Assembly (NCBI GenBank): GCA_024398105.1
Contig: JAKSJP010000027.1
Coordinates: 1-34,881, forward strand
Direction of reading: 5' to 3'
From: Bacteroidales bacterium
Lineage (GTDB): Bacteria > Bacteroidota > Bacteroidia > Bacteroidales > UBA932
Length of the DNA stretch: 34,881 nt
A program made the position numbers and the translations under genes. The notes beneath the pieces are model-generated. The model worked only from the letters and a program-made list of their open reading frames with translations, had not been told where the DNA came from and did no database searches. This document shows, one piece after another, positions 1 to 6,366 of this stretch. How positions within the stretch are numbered: the stretch's first letter is position 1; each line of letters starts with the position of its first letter.

Positions 1-987
1 GATGAGCCTTCTGGCCTCATTGAGGATCACGGCTGTAACGTCAGTGGGATAAGTGATCGTATGCTGCTTGGACCGGCTGACGAAGTCCTTCGTCTTGACG
101 AAGACGGACACATTGCTTGCTGCGAAATGGTCCCTGCGTATCCTGTGCGCGACTATGCATGCCACATTGAAGAGCTGCCTGTCCAGCTGCTTCGGATCAG
201 TTATGTCGCTTGAAAATGTCCTCTCTGCGCTGTAGCTCTTTGCCTCGTCCTCCTCTGTGCTGACCGGTGAGTCATCTATGCCGTTGGCGCTGTCATGGGT
301 CGCCTTCGCACCCTTGGCTCCGAACAGATGAAGAAGAACGTTCTCTGGCGCTGCCGCCAGCTGCCCGATGGTCCTTATGCCGTATGCCGTCAGCTTCTCT
401 GCGCTCTTCTTGCCGACCCACAGCAGGTCGCCTACCGGAAGCGGCCACATCTTCTCCTCGATCTCGCTCAGCCACAGGCTGTGGACCCTGTCCGGCTTCT
501 CGAAGTCGGAGGCCATCTTTGCGAGGAGCTTGTTCGAGCCGACACCGACGTTTACAGTGAAGCCAAGTCTGGCCTTAATTTCCTCACGCAGTCTGTTCGC
601 AGCATCGACGGCATGTTTCATATCCGTTCTTCCGGTCATGTCGATGAAACACTCATCGATGGAGAACTGCTGGAGTAAAGGAGAATATGTCCTGCATATG
701 GCGATGAAAGCCTCGGAGCACTTCTTGTACCACTCCCAGTCTCCCCCTACCACTATCAGGTTCGGACATTTTCGCATGGCCATCGATACCGGCTCGGCGG
801 TGTTGATTCCGTATTTCTTTGCAGGGATGGATTTTGCAGTGACAATGCTCCTGCGGTCGTTCGGGTCTCCGGATACAACGGACGGGACAGTCCTGATATC
901 GAGCGTCTCTCCCCTGCTGAGTCGCTGCACCGCGGTCCAGGAGAGGAATGCCGAGTTGACATCGATATGGAAGATGATCCTGTGCAC
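1..987 (-). CDS. Y-family DNA polymerase (DinB/UmuC type), 3' end cut by window
   Basis: This is a translesion DNA polymerase of the DinB/ImpB/SamB family. The frame is open for 329 codons from a GTG start at 987 to the window edge, so the C-terminus is missing. Visible features are the palm motif HIDVNSAFLSW near residues 6-15 (metal-binding Asp, steric-gate Phe), SIDECFIDMTG near residue 110 (the catalytic Asp-Glu pair), a helix-hairpin-helix around residue 190 (LLWVGKKSAEKL) and the start of the little-finger domain after about residue 240. The GTG overlaps the TAG stop of the upstream acetyltransferase by one base (TAGTG), which decides the start and suggests coupled translation. It is the distal known gene of a ten-gene run. 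Such enzymes copy damaged DNA and are often damage-induced, but no separate promoter is visible here. The IDVNSAF variant is common in anaerobes. DinB versus UmuC naming is not certain. Confidence 0.9.
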   Translation of the reverse strand, partial: MHRIIFHIDVNSAFLSWTAVQRLSRGETLDIRTVPSVVSGDPNDRRSIVTAKSIPAKKYGINTAEPVSMAMRKCPNLIVVGGDWEWYKKCSEAFIAICRTYSPLLQQFSIDECFIDMTGRTDMKHAVDAANRLREEIKARLGFTVNVGVGSNKLLAKMASDFEKPDRVHSLWLSEIEEKMWPLPVGDLLWVGKKSAEKLTAYGIRTIGQLAAAPENVLLHLFGAKGAKATHDSANGIDDSPVSTEEDEAKSYSAERTFSSDITDPKQLDRQLFNVACIVAHRIRRDHFAASNVSVFVKTKDFVSRSKQHTITYPTDVTAVILNEARRLI

Positions 988-1532
988 TATTCGTTGAACT
1001 TGTCTTCTTCAAGATACCTTATGACCCTTGCAGGATTACCCACGGCAACGGCGTAATCCGGAACATTCTTCGTGACAATGGATCCGGCACCGACAATCGC
1101 GTATTTCCCAACTGTTACACCCGGAAGGATGGTGCTGCCGGCTCCTATCCATGCTCCTTTCCTGATCAGTATAGGCTTGCATGTTATGACGTCCCTGTTG
1201 TACGGGTCATGGTTGTTTGATATGAGTTGCGTGTTGGCGGCGATGCGAACATCGTCCTCGATGGTGATGCCTCCGGCCGACATCATCAGACAGCCGTTCA
1301 TCACAATGACGTTGCTGCCGATGCTGACCATATGCGGTCGCACAGCAGTGAGCGGAGACATGACGCGCGAGCCTTCACCTATCTTGCCCTTGAAAATTTC
1401 ATGCATCAGTTCAGTCCATTCCTCCGAGTATGGTTCTGCCATGTTGAAGCGGTGGACCAGCTTTGCGTGATATGCTGCCAGGGTCAGTTCCTCTGGCGTC
1501 TGCTTTTTTACATCTATGCGTATTTCTTCCAT
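987..1532 (-). CDS. Hexapeptide-repeat O-acetyltransferase (maltose/galactoside acetyltransferase type)
   Basis: A left-handed beta-helix acyltransferase that moves acetyl from acetyl-CoA to a sugar or similar hydroxyl acceptor. The C-terminal two thirds shows the hexapeptide pattern (IGSNVIVM, IEDDVRIAAN, IRKGAWIGAGSTILPGVTV) and the end IVTKNVPDYAVAVGNPARVIR typical of the LacA/Maa/NodL group. The His in ISNNHDPY fits the catalytic histidine. The N-terminal helical part is shorter than in LacA. The chosen start is the ATG at 1532 (MEEIRID). An in-frame ATG at 1556 would overlap the upstream aldo/keto reductase by 13 bases and adds an atypical hydrophobic octapeptide. The acceptor cannot be told from sequence. 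Confidence 0.88.
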   Translation of the reverse strand: MEEIRIDVKKQTPEELTLAAYHAKLVHRFNMAEPYSEEWTELMHEIFKGKIGEGSRVMSPLTAVRPHMVSIGSNVIVMNGCLMMSAGGITIEDDVRIAANTQLISNNHDPYNRDVITCKPILIRKGAWIGAGSTILPGVTVGKYAIVGAGSIVTKNVPDYAVAVGNPARVIRYLEEDKFNE

Positions 1533-1543
1533 TACTACAATCG

Positions 1544-2335
1544 TTAATACCTCCATGCGTCACTCGGCCATCCGTATTGCGAATGACCTGTGTCCAAGGC
1601 TCTGATCTTATTCATTTCATCCTCGGTCAATACAAAGTCGAGGATATCGATATTCTCCTTCATGTGTTCCGGATTCTGACTGCGAGGTATCACGCTGATA
1701 CCTTGCTGGACAAGGAATCTCAGGGCAACCTGTGCTGCTGTCTTCCTGTGAGCACTACCGATTTCTCTGATTGTTTCATTAGAGAAGATCTTTCTTGCTC
1801 CTTCTCCCAGTGGTTGCCAAGCCTGTACCATACAATCAGCCTTAGCCATGTATTCACGCATCGGACGTTGCTGATAGAATACATTGCATTCTATCTGGTT
1901 GAGACATGGTTTCACATTGACTGATTGACAAAGTTCTCCCCATTTCCCCGGATAGAAGTTGGAAACGCCGATGTGCTTGACCAGTCCAACACGTTGAATC
2001 TGTTCCAAAGCCTTCCAGGTCTCTGTTTCTCCTCCTTGTGGCCAATGAATGAGCATCAGATCAATGTAGTCGAGTTTCATCCTGTCGAACGACTGATGGA
2101 AGGAGTCAACGGCTGCTTGAACAGTACGACAAGGTGATGAGAGCTTTGTCTGGACAAAGAGCTCTTCTCGCTTTATTCCGCACTCACGCACAGCCACGCC
2201 TGTCTCTGCCTCATTGTTATACATCTGAGCTGTATCAATGAGACGATAGCCAAGTTCTATTGCCTGACGAACGCAACGTTCCGTATTCTTACGTGGAATG
2301 TCGTAAGTTCCGAAGCCGATTAATGGAATATTCAT
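1544..2335 (-). CDS. Aldo/keto reductase
   Basis: An NADPH-dependent oxidoreductase of the aldo/keto reductase superfamily, a cytosolic TIM barrel of 263 residues. The full catalytic tetrad is present: Asp34 and Tyr39 in LIDTAQMY, Lys64 in VQTKLS and His97 in MLIHWP. The cofactor-binding signature near the C-terminus is IPRSQNPEHMKEN. The start at 2335 (MNIPLIGFGTY) is preferred because family members begin right at this strand. A more upstream ATG at 2371 would overlap the flavoprotein gene by 32 bases. It lies 4 bases after the flavodoxin-fold reductase and overlaps or abuts the acetyltransferase downstream. It resembles the 2,5-diketo-gluconate reductase type. The natural carbonyl substrate is unknown. 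Confidence 0.92.
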   Translation of the reverse strand: MNIPLIGFGTYDIPRKNTERCVRQAIELGYRLIDTAQMYNNEAETGVAVRECGIKREELFVQTKLSSPCRTVQAAVDSFHQSFDRMKLDYIDLMLIHWPQGGETETWKALEQIQRVGLVKHIGVSNFYPGKWGELCQSVNVKPCLNQIECNVFYQQRPMREYMAKADCMVQAWQPLGEGARKIFSNETIREIGSAHRKTAAQVALRFLVQQGISVIPRSQNPEHMKENIDILDFVLTEDEMNKIRALDTGHSQYGWPSDAWRY

Positions 2336-2339
2336 CCGA

Positions 2340-2909
2340 CTATATGTTCTTGCCCATTTCGTAGGCTTCATTCAGTTTGTCGTTATCCTTGATATCGCCA
2401 GGAGATGTAACCCCACCGCAGAAGACTGATCCCTTCAGTGAACACTTAGGGAAGCAGTCGATCCATCCAGAAAGACCAGTTTCTGCACGCTTTGGCGTCT
2501 CAGGCTCATTCTCTGCCGCCGTCGTCAGGAGATAGATATCACGGAACTTGTAGTCTGTTGTGTATAGAGGGTTGCCACGGTCGATCATGACCTTCATCTG
2601 ACCGCTCATCTCATAGTAGTAGATTGGCGTTGCCCAGCAGATGACGTCGGCATCGTGCATCTTCTGAATGATAGATGCTGCATCATCCTTGATGACACAT
2701 GCCTTTGAGCAGTCCCCTGCCAGGAACATCTCCTTCACGTCTTCTCTCTGGCATGCAAGGCAGCCCTTGCAGAACTGGATGCTGCAGTCTCTGAGATTCA
2801 CCTTCTCGACATCGTGGTCTGCATCCTGAGCGCCACGGGCGAACTCGTTTGCCAGGGCATCGGAGTTGCTTCCGACCCTTGGACTTGCTGATATAACCAA
2901 TACTTTCAT
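2340..2909 (-). CDS. Flavodoxin-fold NAD(P)H:FMN reductase / iron-sulfur flavoprotein-like
   Basis: A flavodoxin-like oxidoreductase of 189 residues. The N-terminus MKVLVISASPRVGSNSD is the FMN phosphate-binding loop of the NADPH-dependent FMN reductase family, and ATPIYYYEMSGQMKVMIDR is the conserved second flavin loop. A cysteine-rich insert (CKGCLACQRED, then GDCSKACVI) matches the region that holds a cluster in iron-sulfur flavoproteins, so a [4Fe-4S] site is possible but not proven. It is flanked by the GNAT gene (17 bases upstream) and an aldo/keto reductase (4 bases downstream). Quinone, nitro-compound or metal reduction are all possible roles. The substrate is not evident. Confidence 0.88.
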   Translation of the reverse strand: MKVLVISASPRVGSNSDALANEFARGAQDADHDVEKVNLRDCSIQFCKGCLACQREDVKEMFLAGDCSKACVIKDDAASIIQKMHDADVICWATPIYYYEMSGQMKVMIDRGNPLYTTDYKFRDIYLLTTAAENEPETPKRAETGLSGWIDCFPKCSLKGSVFCGGVTSPGDIKDNDKLNEAYEMGKNI

Positions 2910-2926
2910 TTTCTATAGATAATCAA

Positions 2927-3451
2927 TTAAAGTGCGTAATCAAGTCTCATTATATGTACCGGCCGGTCATCACCATGGAACAAGTGGCTACACATGTTCT
3001 CCTTGCCGGTATCGACGAATCCGCATTTCTCCATCACGCGGCCAGATGCAGGATTGTCCACGAAGAAGTCTGACCACAGTGTGATGAATCCCTTCACATT
3101 GAAGCAGTAGTCAATCATCGCACGGAGAGCCTCGGTACAGATGCCTTGGTTCCAGTATGGCTTGGCAATCCAGTAGCCTATCTCGGCATCCTCCTCCCCT
3201 ATCTCGATGTTGCTTTCGCCGTGGACGTAGTACCCGATACAGCCGATCGGTTCGCTGGTTTCCTTTAACACTATTGCCCACGTCCGGTCATTGGCAAAGT
3301 ATGTCCTGATCACGGAAAGGCTTTCCGCGACATCCTTGTGCGGTGGCCATCCTGCGGCCAGTCCAACATCGGGGTCACAGGCGTACTTGAAAAGCGCCTC
3401 GGCATCGGATACCAGCCAAGGGCGGAGAATCAGTCTTTCTGTTTCCATCAT
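2927..3451 (-). CDS. GNAT N-acetyltransferase (RimJ/RimL type)
   Basis: A 174-residue acetyltransferase of the RimJ/RimL-like GNAT group, which acetylates protein N-termini or small amines. METERLILRPWLVSDAEALFKYACDP is the typical N-terminal strand and helix. The acetyl-CoA-binding segment is EIGYWIAKPYWNQGICTEALRAMIDY, followed by the NPASGRVMEKCGF motif. The start at 3451 overlaps the stop of the alpha/beta hydrolase by four bases (ATGA), which supports it and suggests coupled translation. The acceptor is unknown. Confidence 0.9.
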   Translation of the reverse strand: MMETERLILRPWLVSDAEALFKYACDPDVGLAAGWPPHKDVAESLSVIRTYFANDRTWAIVLKETSEPIGCIGYYVHGESNIEIGEEDAEIGYWIAKPYWNQGICTEALRAMIDYCFNVKGFITLWSDFFVDNPASGRVMEKCGFVDTGKENMCSHLFHGDDRPVHIMRLDYAL

Positions 3452-4182
3452 ATCAGTTCAATGATTCTTGCGGCTACCTCCTCTGGTCTGTCGGCGAGAA
3501 GCTGACCGTGATTCATTCCGTCGAATACTTCTACATGCACGTCGGGGTGAATCTGTTGAAGATGCTTAACCTGCGGTTTGGCGACAACGGATTCTTTTGT
3601 TCCGTGCCAGAAATGGATGTCGGTGTTTGCAATCGATTCCAGCTTGTGAGTGTATATATCCTTGTAGCCATCCAGTACCGCACGACCTTTCCCGTATGGC
3701 CAGACTTTTCTGCATTCATCGAGGATTACGTCAAAATAATGGGAGTGGAATACAAACTTCCAGAATCCCGTCCAGTGATAGCAGGTCCACACGTTACAGC
3801 ACTGGTAATACCGTAGCGGATCGATCAGCCACCCTGGCAACGGGAGCAGCGGTGCTGCATCCATAATTGCATGGCTGATTTCAATCTCGTCACGTTCCAG
3901 GATACGCGAGAGAATCTTCCCTCCCATAGAGAGTCCGTATGCACAGTCAAGCCGCCCATCCATGTTCTCCTTGACGTATGCGATTGCCTGCCCCGCCTGA
4001 TCATCAACGCTGGTGAAGCGGGTATATTCGCCAAGGATGAATCCATCGACTTCGATGGCGACAATGTAGAACCTGTCTTCCAGCATCTTGATGAGAGGCA
4101 GGAACATCTCATAGGAGACACCGAGGCCCGGCAGGAGCATCAGACTCGGATTTCCTTTTATACCATATGCATGTGTTTTCAT
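3448..4182 (-). CDS. Alpha/beta hydrolase
   Basis: A 244-residue cytosolic alpha/beta-fold hydrolase. The oxyanion-hole region is LMLLPGLGVSYEMF. The nucleophile elbow is YGLSMGGK with Ser85, and the catalytic His is probably His225 in MNHGQLL. The acid may be the Glu in FWHGTKESVV, which sits where the catalytic Asp usually lies, so the triad may be Ser-Glu-His. A lid of aromatic residues (YYQCCNVWTCYHWTGFW) suggests a hydrophobic acyl or aromatic substrate. It starts two bases after the HTH gene's stop and overlaps the GNAT gene by ATGA. Esterase or lipase-like activity is the best guess. No specific substrate can be named. Confidence 0.85.
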   Translation of the reverse strand: MKTHAYGIKGNPSLMLLPGLGVSYEMFLPLIKMLEDRFYIVAIEVDGFILGEYTRFTSVDDQAGQAIAYVKENMDGRLDCAYGLSMGGKILSRILERDEIEISHAIMDAAPLLPLPGWLIDPLRYYQCCNVWTCYHWTGFWKFVFHSHYFDVILDECRKVWPYGKGRAVLDGYKDIYTHKLESIANTDIHFWHGTKESVVAKPQVKHLQQIHPDVHVEVFDGMNHGQLLADRPEEVAARIIELI

Positions 4183-4183
4183 C

Positions 4184-4390
4184 TTACATCAAGAGCATTA
4201 TGCGTCCCTCAGCCTTTACGAAGACTTGGCTGTTTCTCATAACCACGGCATATACCTGGGCGCTGGTGACCGGTTGTCCGTCCTTACGGACATGCAGCTT
4301 GCGGCGGTTGATGATATCCGCTATCTGCTCCGTCTTCAGACCGCCGTTGCGCTCAGCGAGCACATATACTATCGCTTCCTCAATCTTCAT
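4184..4390 (-). CDS. Small HARE-HTH-like winged-helix protein
   Basis: A 68-residue protein starting MKIEEAIVYVLAERNGGLKT and continuing with IADIINRR and TSAQVYAVVMRNSQVFVKAEGRIMLL. The pattern of a first helix, a 'more of the same unit' helix, then Q-Y/N-P-x-F-x-k...G.I.L resembles the HB1/ASXL/restriction HTH (HARE-HTH) domain, which is seen alone or fused to nucleases and RNA polymerase delta. The start at 4390 is chosen because a GGAGG lies six bases upstream. An ATG at 4396 is possible. It overlaps the zinc-ribbon gene by 11 bases. It probably binds DNA or reads a chromatin or restriction-related signal. Family assignment is by eye. Confidence 0.68.
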   Translation of the reverse strand: MKIEEAIVYVLAERNGGLKTEQIADIINRRKLHVRKDGQPVTSAQVYAVVMRNSQVFVKAEGRIMLLM

Positions 4391-4529
4391 CGTCATCCTC
4401 CCATCCTTCGCTGTAGCAGTCTTCACAGATGATGTGGCCATCCCGGAGCTGATACATCTCATCCACAGGATAGGCCTCCCCGCATCTGTCGCAGGGACAC
4501 ATCTCTGATTCTCTGAACTCGTGACTCAT
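4380..4529 (-). CDS. 49-residue zinc-ribbon-like protein
   Basis: A very small open frame of 49 codons plus stop. It reads MSHEFRESEM, then CPCDRCGEAY, PVDEMYQLRDG and HIICEDCYSEGWEDDDED. The paired CxxC knuckles (CDRC with a preceding Cys, and CEDC) about 20 residues apart are the mark of a zinc ribbon. The acidic tail is distinctive. It overlaps the tocopherol-cyclase-like gene stop by ATGA (4526-4529) and overlaps the HTH gene by 11 bases, so it is embedded in a translationally coupled series, which supports it being real. A role as a partner or adaptor of the HTH protein is a guess from position only. Confidence 0.7.
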   Translation of the reverse strand: MSHEFRESEMCPCDRCGEAYPVDEMYQLRDGHIICEDCYSEGWEDDDED

Positions 4530-5683
4530 ACAGTGTATTCTCCCCATTCACACCCGATGTTCTCTGCATGAATGCGGTCAATAAGCTTGCCCCAATGATA
4601 AAGCTGGACTGATCCCTTGCCGTTACCGCCGTTCCAGAGGCGGTTGTGGCGTTTCTGCCCGTCCGGTGCCTCGTAGTTTACAAGAAGCATATCCTTCTTC
4701 TCACAGGTAATGTCTGTAATCATGCGTCTTGTCCATGTCCTCTGATCGACGTGCCAGATTATCTGCGTATCGGTTTCCCTGCAGTCGAACCTGGTGCGGC
4801 AGCAAGTCCAGAACTTCGAGAAGTTGAACTCGAATCCCCTGCCCTCGTACCAGAATGCGGATAGAAGTTTCCTGTCCAGGACTATCGGCCCGCACTTCGG
4901 CCGGCCTCCTCCGATATCGAACACTGAGTCAGCCAGTTTCTTTCCGGTGATTTCGCTGGTAAGGTTGCATGATGACAGCCATACCCACGGACTGGTAAAG
5001 TCCTTGCCCCAGTTCTTGTCGGCGTAGCCATAGCAGTCCTCGGGACGGACAAGGAACTTCCTTCCGTTCCACATGACATACCCATGGTATTCCGTAGCCA
5101 TACCTTCGGCATGCCAGAACATCTCAAAAAGCTGAAGCTTTCGGAATAGTCTGCCTGCTCCATAACCTACGTTGAAAGCTGTCTTCTTTGAGATGGTCAG
5201 GCTCCAGGACATCTCGCCAGACTGGCACATCCACTCGGGGTGGTCGATGCTGTCGTTCAGATTCACACGCACACTGCCTTTGGTGAAGGTCTCCCCCAAC
5301 TTGCAGTCATCAGCCTCTATGCTGAAAGGGCATCCCATGTCGACATGGATATCTTTCCAGCCGAAGAAGCGGTGAAGCTGGGCCTTGTCCTGGCTCCAAC
5401 TTCCGGCTTTCACCATAAGATACGAAGGCTTGATACCTTTCTCTTTGTTTTCCGGAATCTGCCCGAATACGGGATCGGATGTGCCCGATGCCGGATTACA
5501 AAGGAAGAACTCAATGAAGAACGGACGAGCCTCCCCCGTCTGGGCATCATATCCAGTGAATGAATGCCACCACCAGTCGTATCCCTGTTCTGCCTGCGCT
5601 CCCGTGAGCTGGCAGGTGTTGCGTGTGATATCGTGCTTGTTAAACATCTTTCCGGTTCTATTTAAGATTCTTTTGGATGACAT
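4526..5683 (-). CDS. Tocopherol cyclase-like (lipocalin-fold) protein
   Basis: A 385-residue soluble protein resembling bacterial relatives of plant tocopherol cyclase (PF14249). Family-like features are the N-terminal GYDWWWHSFTGYDAQTGEAR with PFFIEFFLCNPA, SYLMVKAGSW, the central WHAEGMATEYHGYVMWNGRKF, and the diagnostic YGYADKNWG followed by SPWVWLSSCNL. It is rich in tryptophan. No signal peptide is seen. In plants and cyanobacteria the enzyme closes the chroman ring of vitamin E. In an anaerobe it more likely acts on another prenyl or lipid substrate, or only binds one. The start at 5683 is taken, and an ATG at 5647 (MFNKHDI) preceded by GGAAAG is equally possible. It follows the NUDIX gene by 53 bases. 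Confidence 0.68.
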   Translation of the reverse strand: MSSKRILNRTGKMFNKHDITRNTCQLTGAQAEQGYDWWWHSFTGYDAQTGEARPFFIEFFLCNPASGTSDPVFGQIPENKEKGIKPSYLMVKAGSWSQDKAQLHRFFGWKDIHVDMGCPFSIEADDCKLGETFTKGSVRVNLNDSIDHPEWMCQSGEMSWSLTISKKTAFNVGYGAGRLFRKLQLFEMFWHAEGMATEYHGYVMWNGRKFLVRPEDCYGYADKNWGKDFTSPWVWLSSCNLTSEITGKKLADSVFDIGGGRPKCGPIVLDRKLLSAFWYEGRGFEFNFSKFWTCCRTRFDCRETDTQIIWHVDQRTWTRRMITDITCEKKDMLLVNYEAPDGQKRHNRLWNGGNGKGSVQLYHWGKLIDRIHAENIGCEWGEYTV

Positions 5684-5736
5684 CAGCGGAACAGGCTGCG
5701 ATTATACTTGTGAATCGACGAAATATAGATACATTA

Positions 5737-6300
5737 TCATCTCCTGAACAGTTCTGCAAAATATCTCCAAAGAGGAGCTGCCATCAGGGCCTGCTTTACC
5801 TGATCATTCAGCAAAAGGTCAAGGACATCATTCTTGTCCATAAGACAAACCACAAGATCTTCTGTACGGTCTAAGTTCTGACCTGAGATCTTGCGTACTC
5901 CTGTCGCAATGAAACAATGTGAAAGGTTATTCGTAGTGCTTGAATTTCCGGACACGGACATGAGCTCACGCCAGGTCCCCTCGCCATAGCCGGTTTCTTC
6001 CTGGAGTTCTCGCCTGGCAGCTTCAAGAGGAGACTCCCCTTTTTCGATTACTCCTGCTGGTATCTCATAGCAAGTCTTGCCAAGACCATGTCTGTACTGT
6101 TTCTCCAGAACGAACTGGCCTTCGTCAGTAATCGCGATCACATTCACCCAATCCGGGTATTCAAGGACATAGAACTCATCATTGACTTCACCACTTGGAA
6201 TCCTTACGCAGTCTTTTCTGACGGTGAGCCAAGGTCTGTTGAAGAGATACTCACTCTTCAGAACTTCCCATTTTCCTTCTTCTGTAATTGCATTTTTCAT
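5737..6300 (-). CDS. NUDIX hydrolase (ADP-ribose pyrophosphatase-like)
   Basis: A 187-residue NUDIX enzyme that probably splits ADP-ribose or a related nucleoside diphosphate derivative. The NUDIX box runs over residues 83-105 (G-V-I-E-K-G-E...R-R-E-L-Q-E-E-T-G) with all metal-binding glutamates. Upstream LEKQYRHGLGKTCYEIPAG is the usual ADP-ribose pyrophosphatase lead-in. It is the first gene of the ten-gene minus-strand run. The promoter box TACATTTG (6305-6312) ends only four bases before the ATG, so the transcript may be leaderless. A decayed copy of this gene's 5' end and promoter lies at 8802-8900. Confidence 0.92.
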   Translation of the reverse strand: MKNAITEEGKWEVLKSEYLFNRPWLTVRKDCVRIPSGEVNDEFYVLEYPDWVNVIAITDEGQFVLEKQYRHGLGKTCYEIPAGVIEKGESPLEAARRELQEETGYGEGTWRELMSVSGNSSTTNNLSHCFIATGVRKISGQNLDRTEDLVVCLMDKNDVLDLLLNDQVKQALMAAPLWRYFAELFRR

Positions 6301-6304
6301 AATG

Positions 6305-6312
6305 CAAATGTA
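6305..6312 (-). promoter_or_regulatory. -7 promoter box TACATTTG for the NUDIX operon
   Basis: On the minus strand the box matches the Bacteroidota consensus TAnnTTTG and is followed by CATT and then the ATG at 6300. The spacing places the transcription start at or next to the start codon. No clear -33 TTTG is seen. Confidence 0.6.
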
Positions 6313-6323
6313 CAGAAAAAAAT

Positions 6324-6331
6324 TACCTTTG
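6324..6331 (+). promoter_or_regulatory. -7 promoter box TACCTTTG for the GH35 gene
   Basis: A consensus TAnnTTTG box lies 35 bases upstream of the ATG at 6367. It sits only 11 bases from the opposing NUDIX promoter, so the two divergent promoters share their upstream DNA. Confidence 0.55.
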
Positions 6332-6366
6332 TTGATGTTTCGAATGTACAGTCAATACAACAGGAC

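Noticed and set aside
53-997. Several plus-strand open frames over the left edge
   Set aside because: They are antisense to a clear Y-family polymerase on the minus strand and have arginine/serine-rich, low-similarity translations.
6088-6366. An N-terminal extension of the GH35 protein
   Set aside because: The upstream frame runs antisense through the NUDIX gene and its promoter; the ATG at 6367 gives a clean signal peptide.
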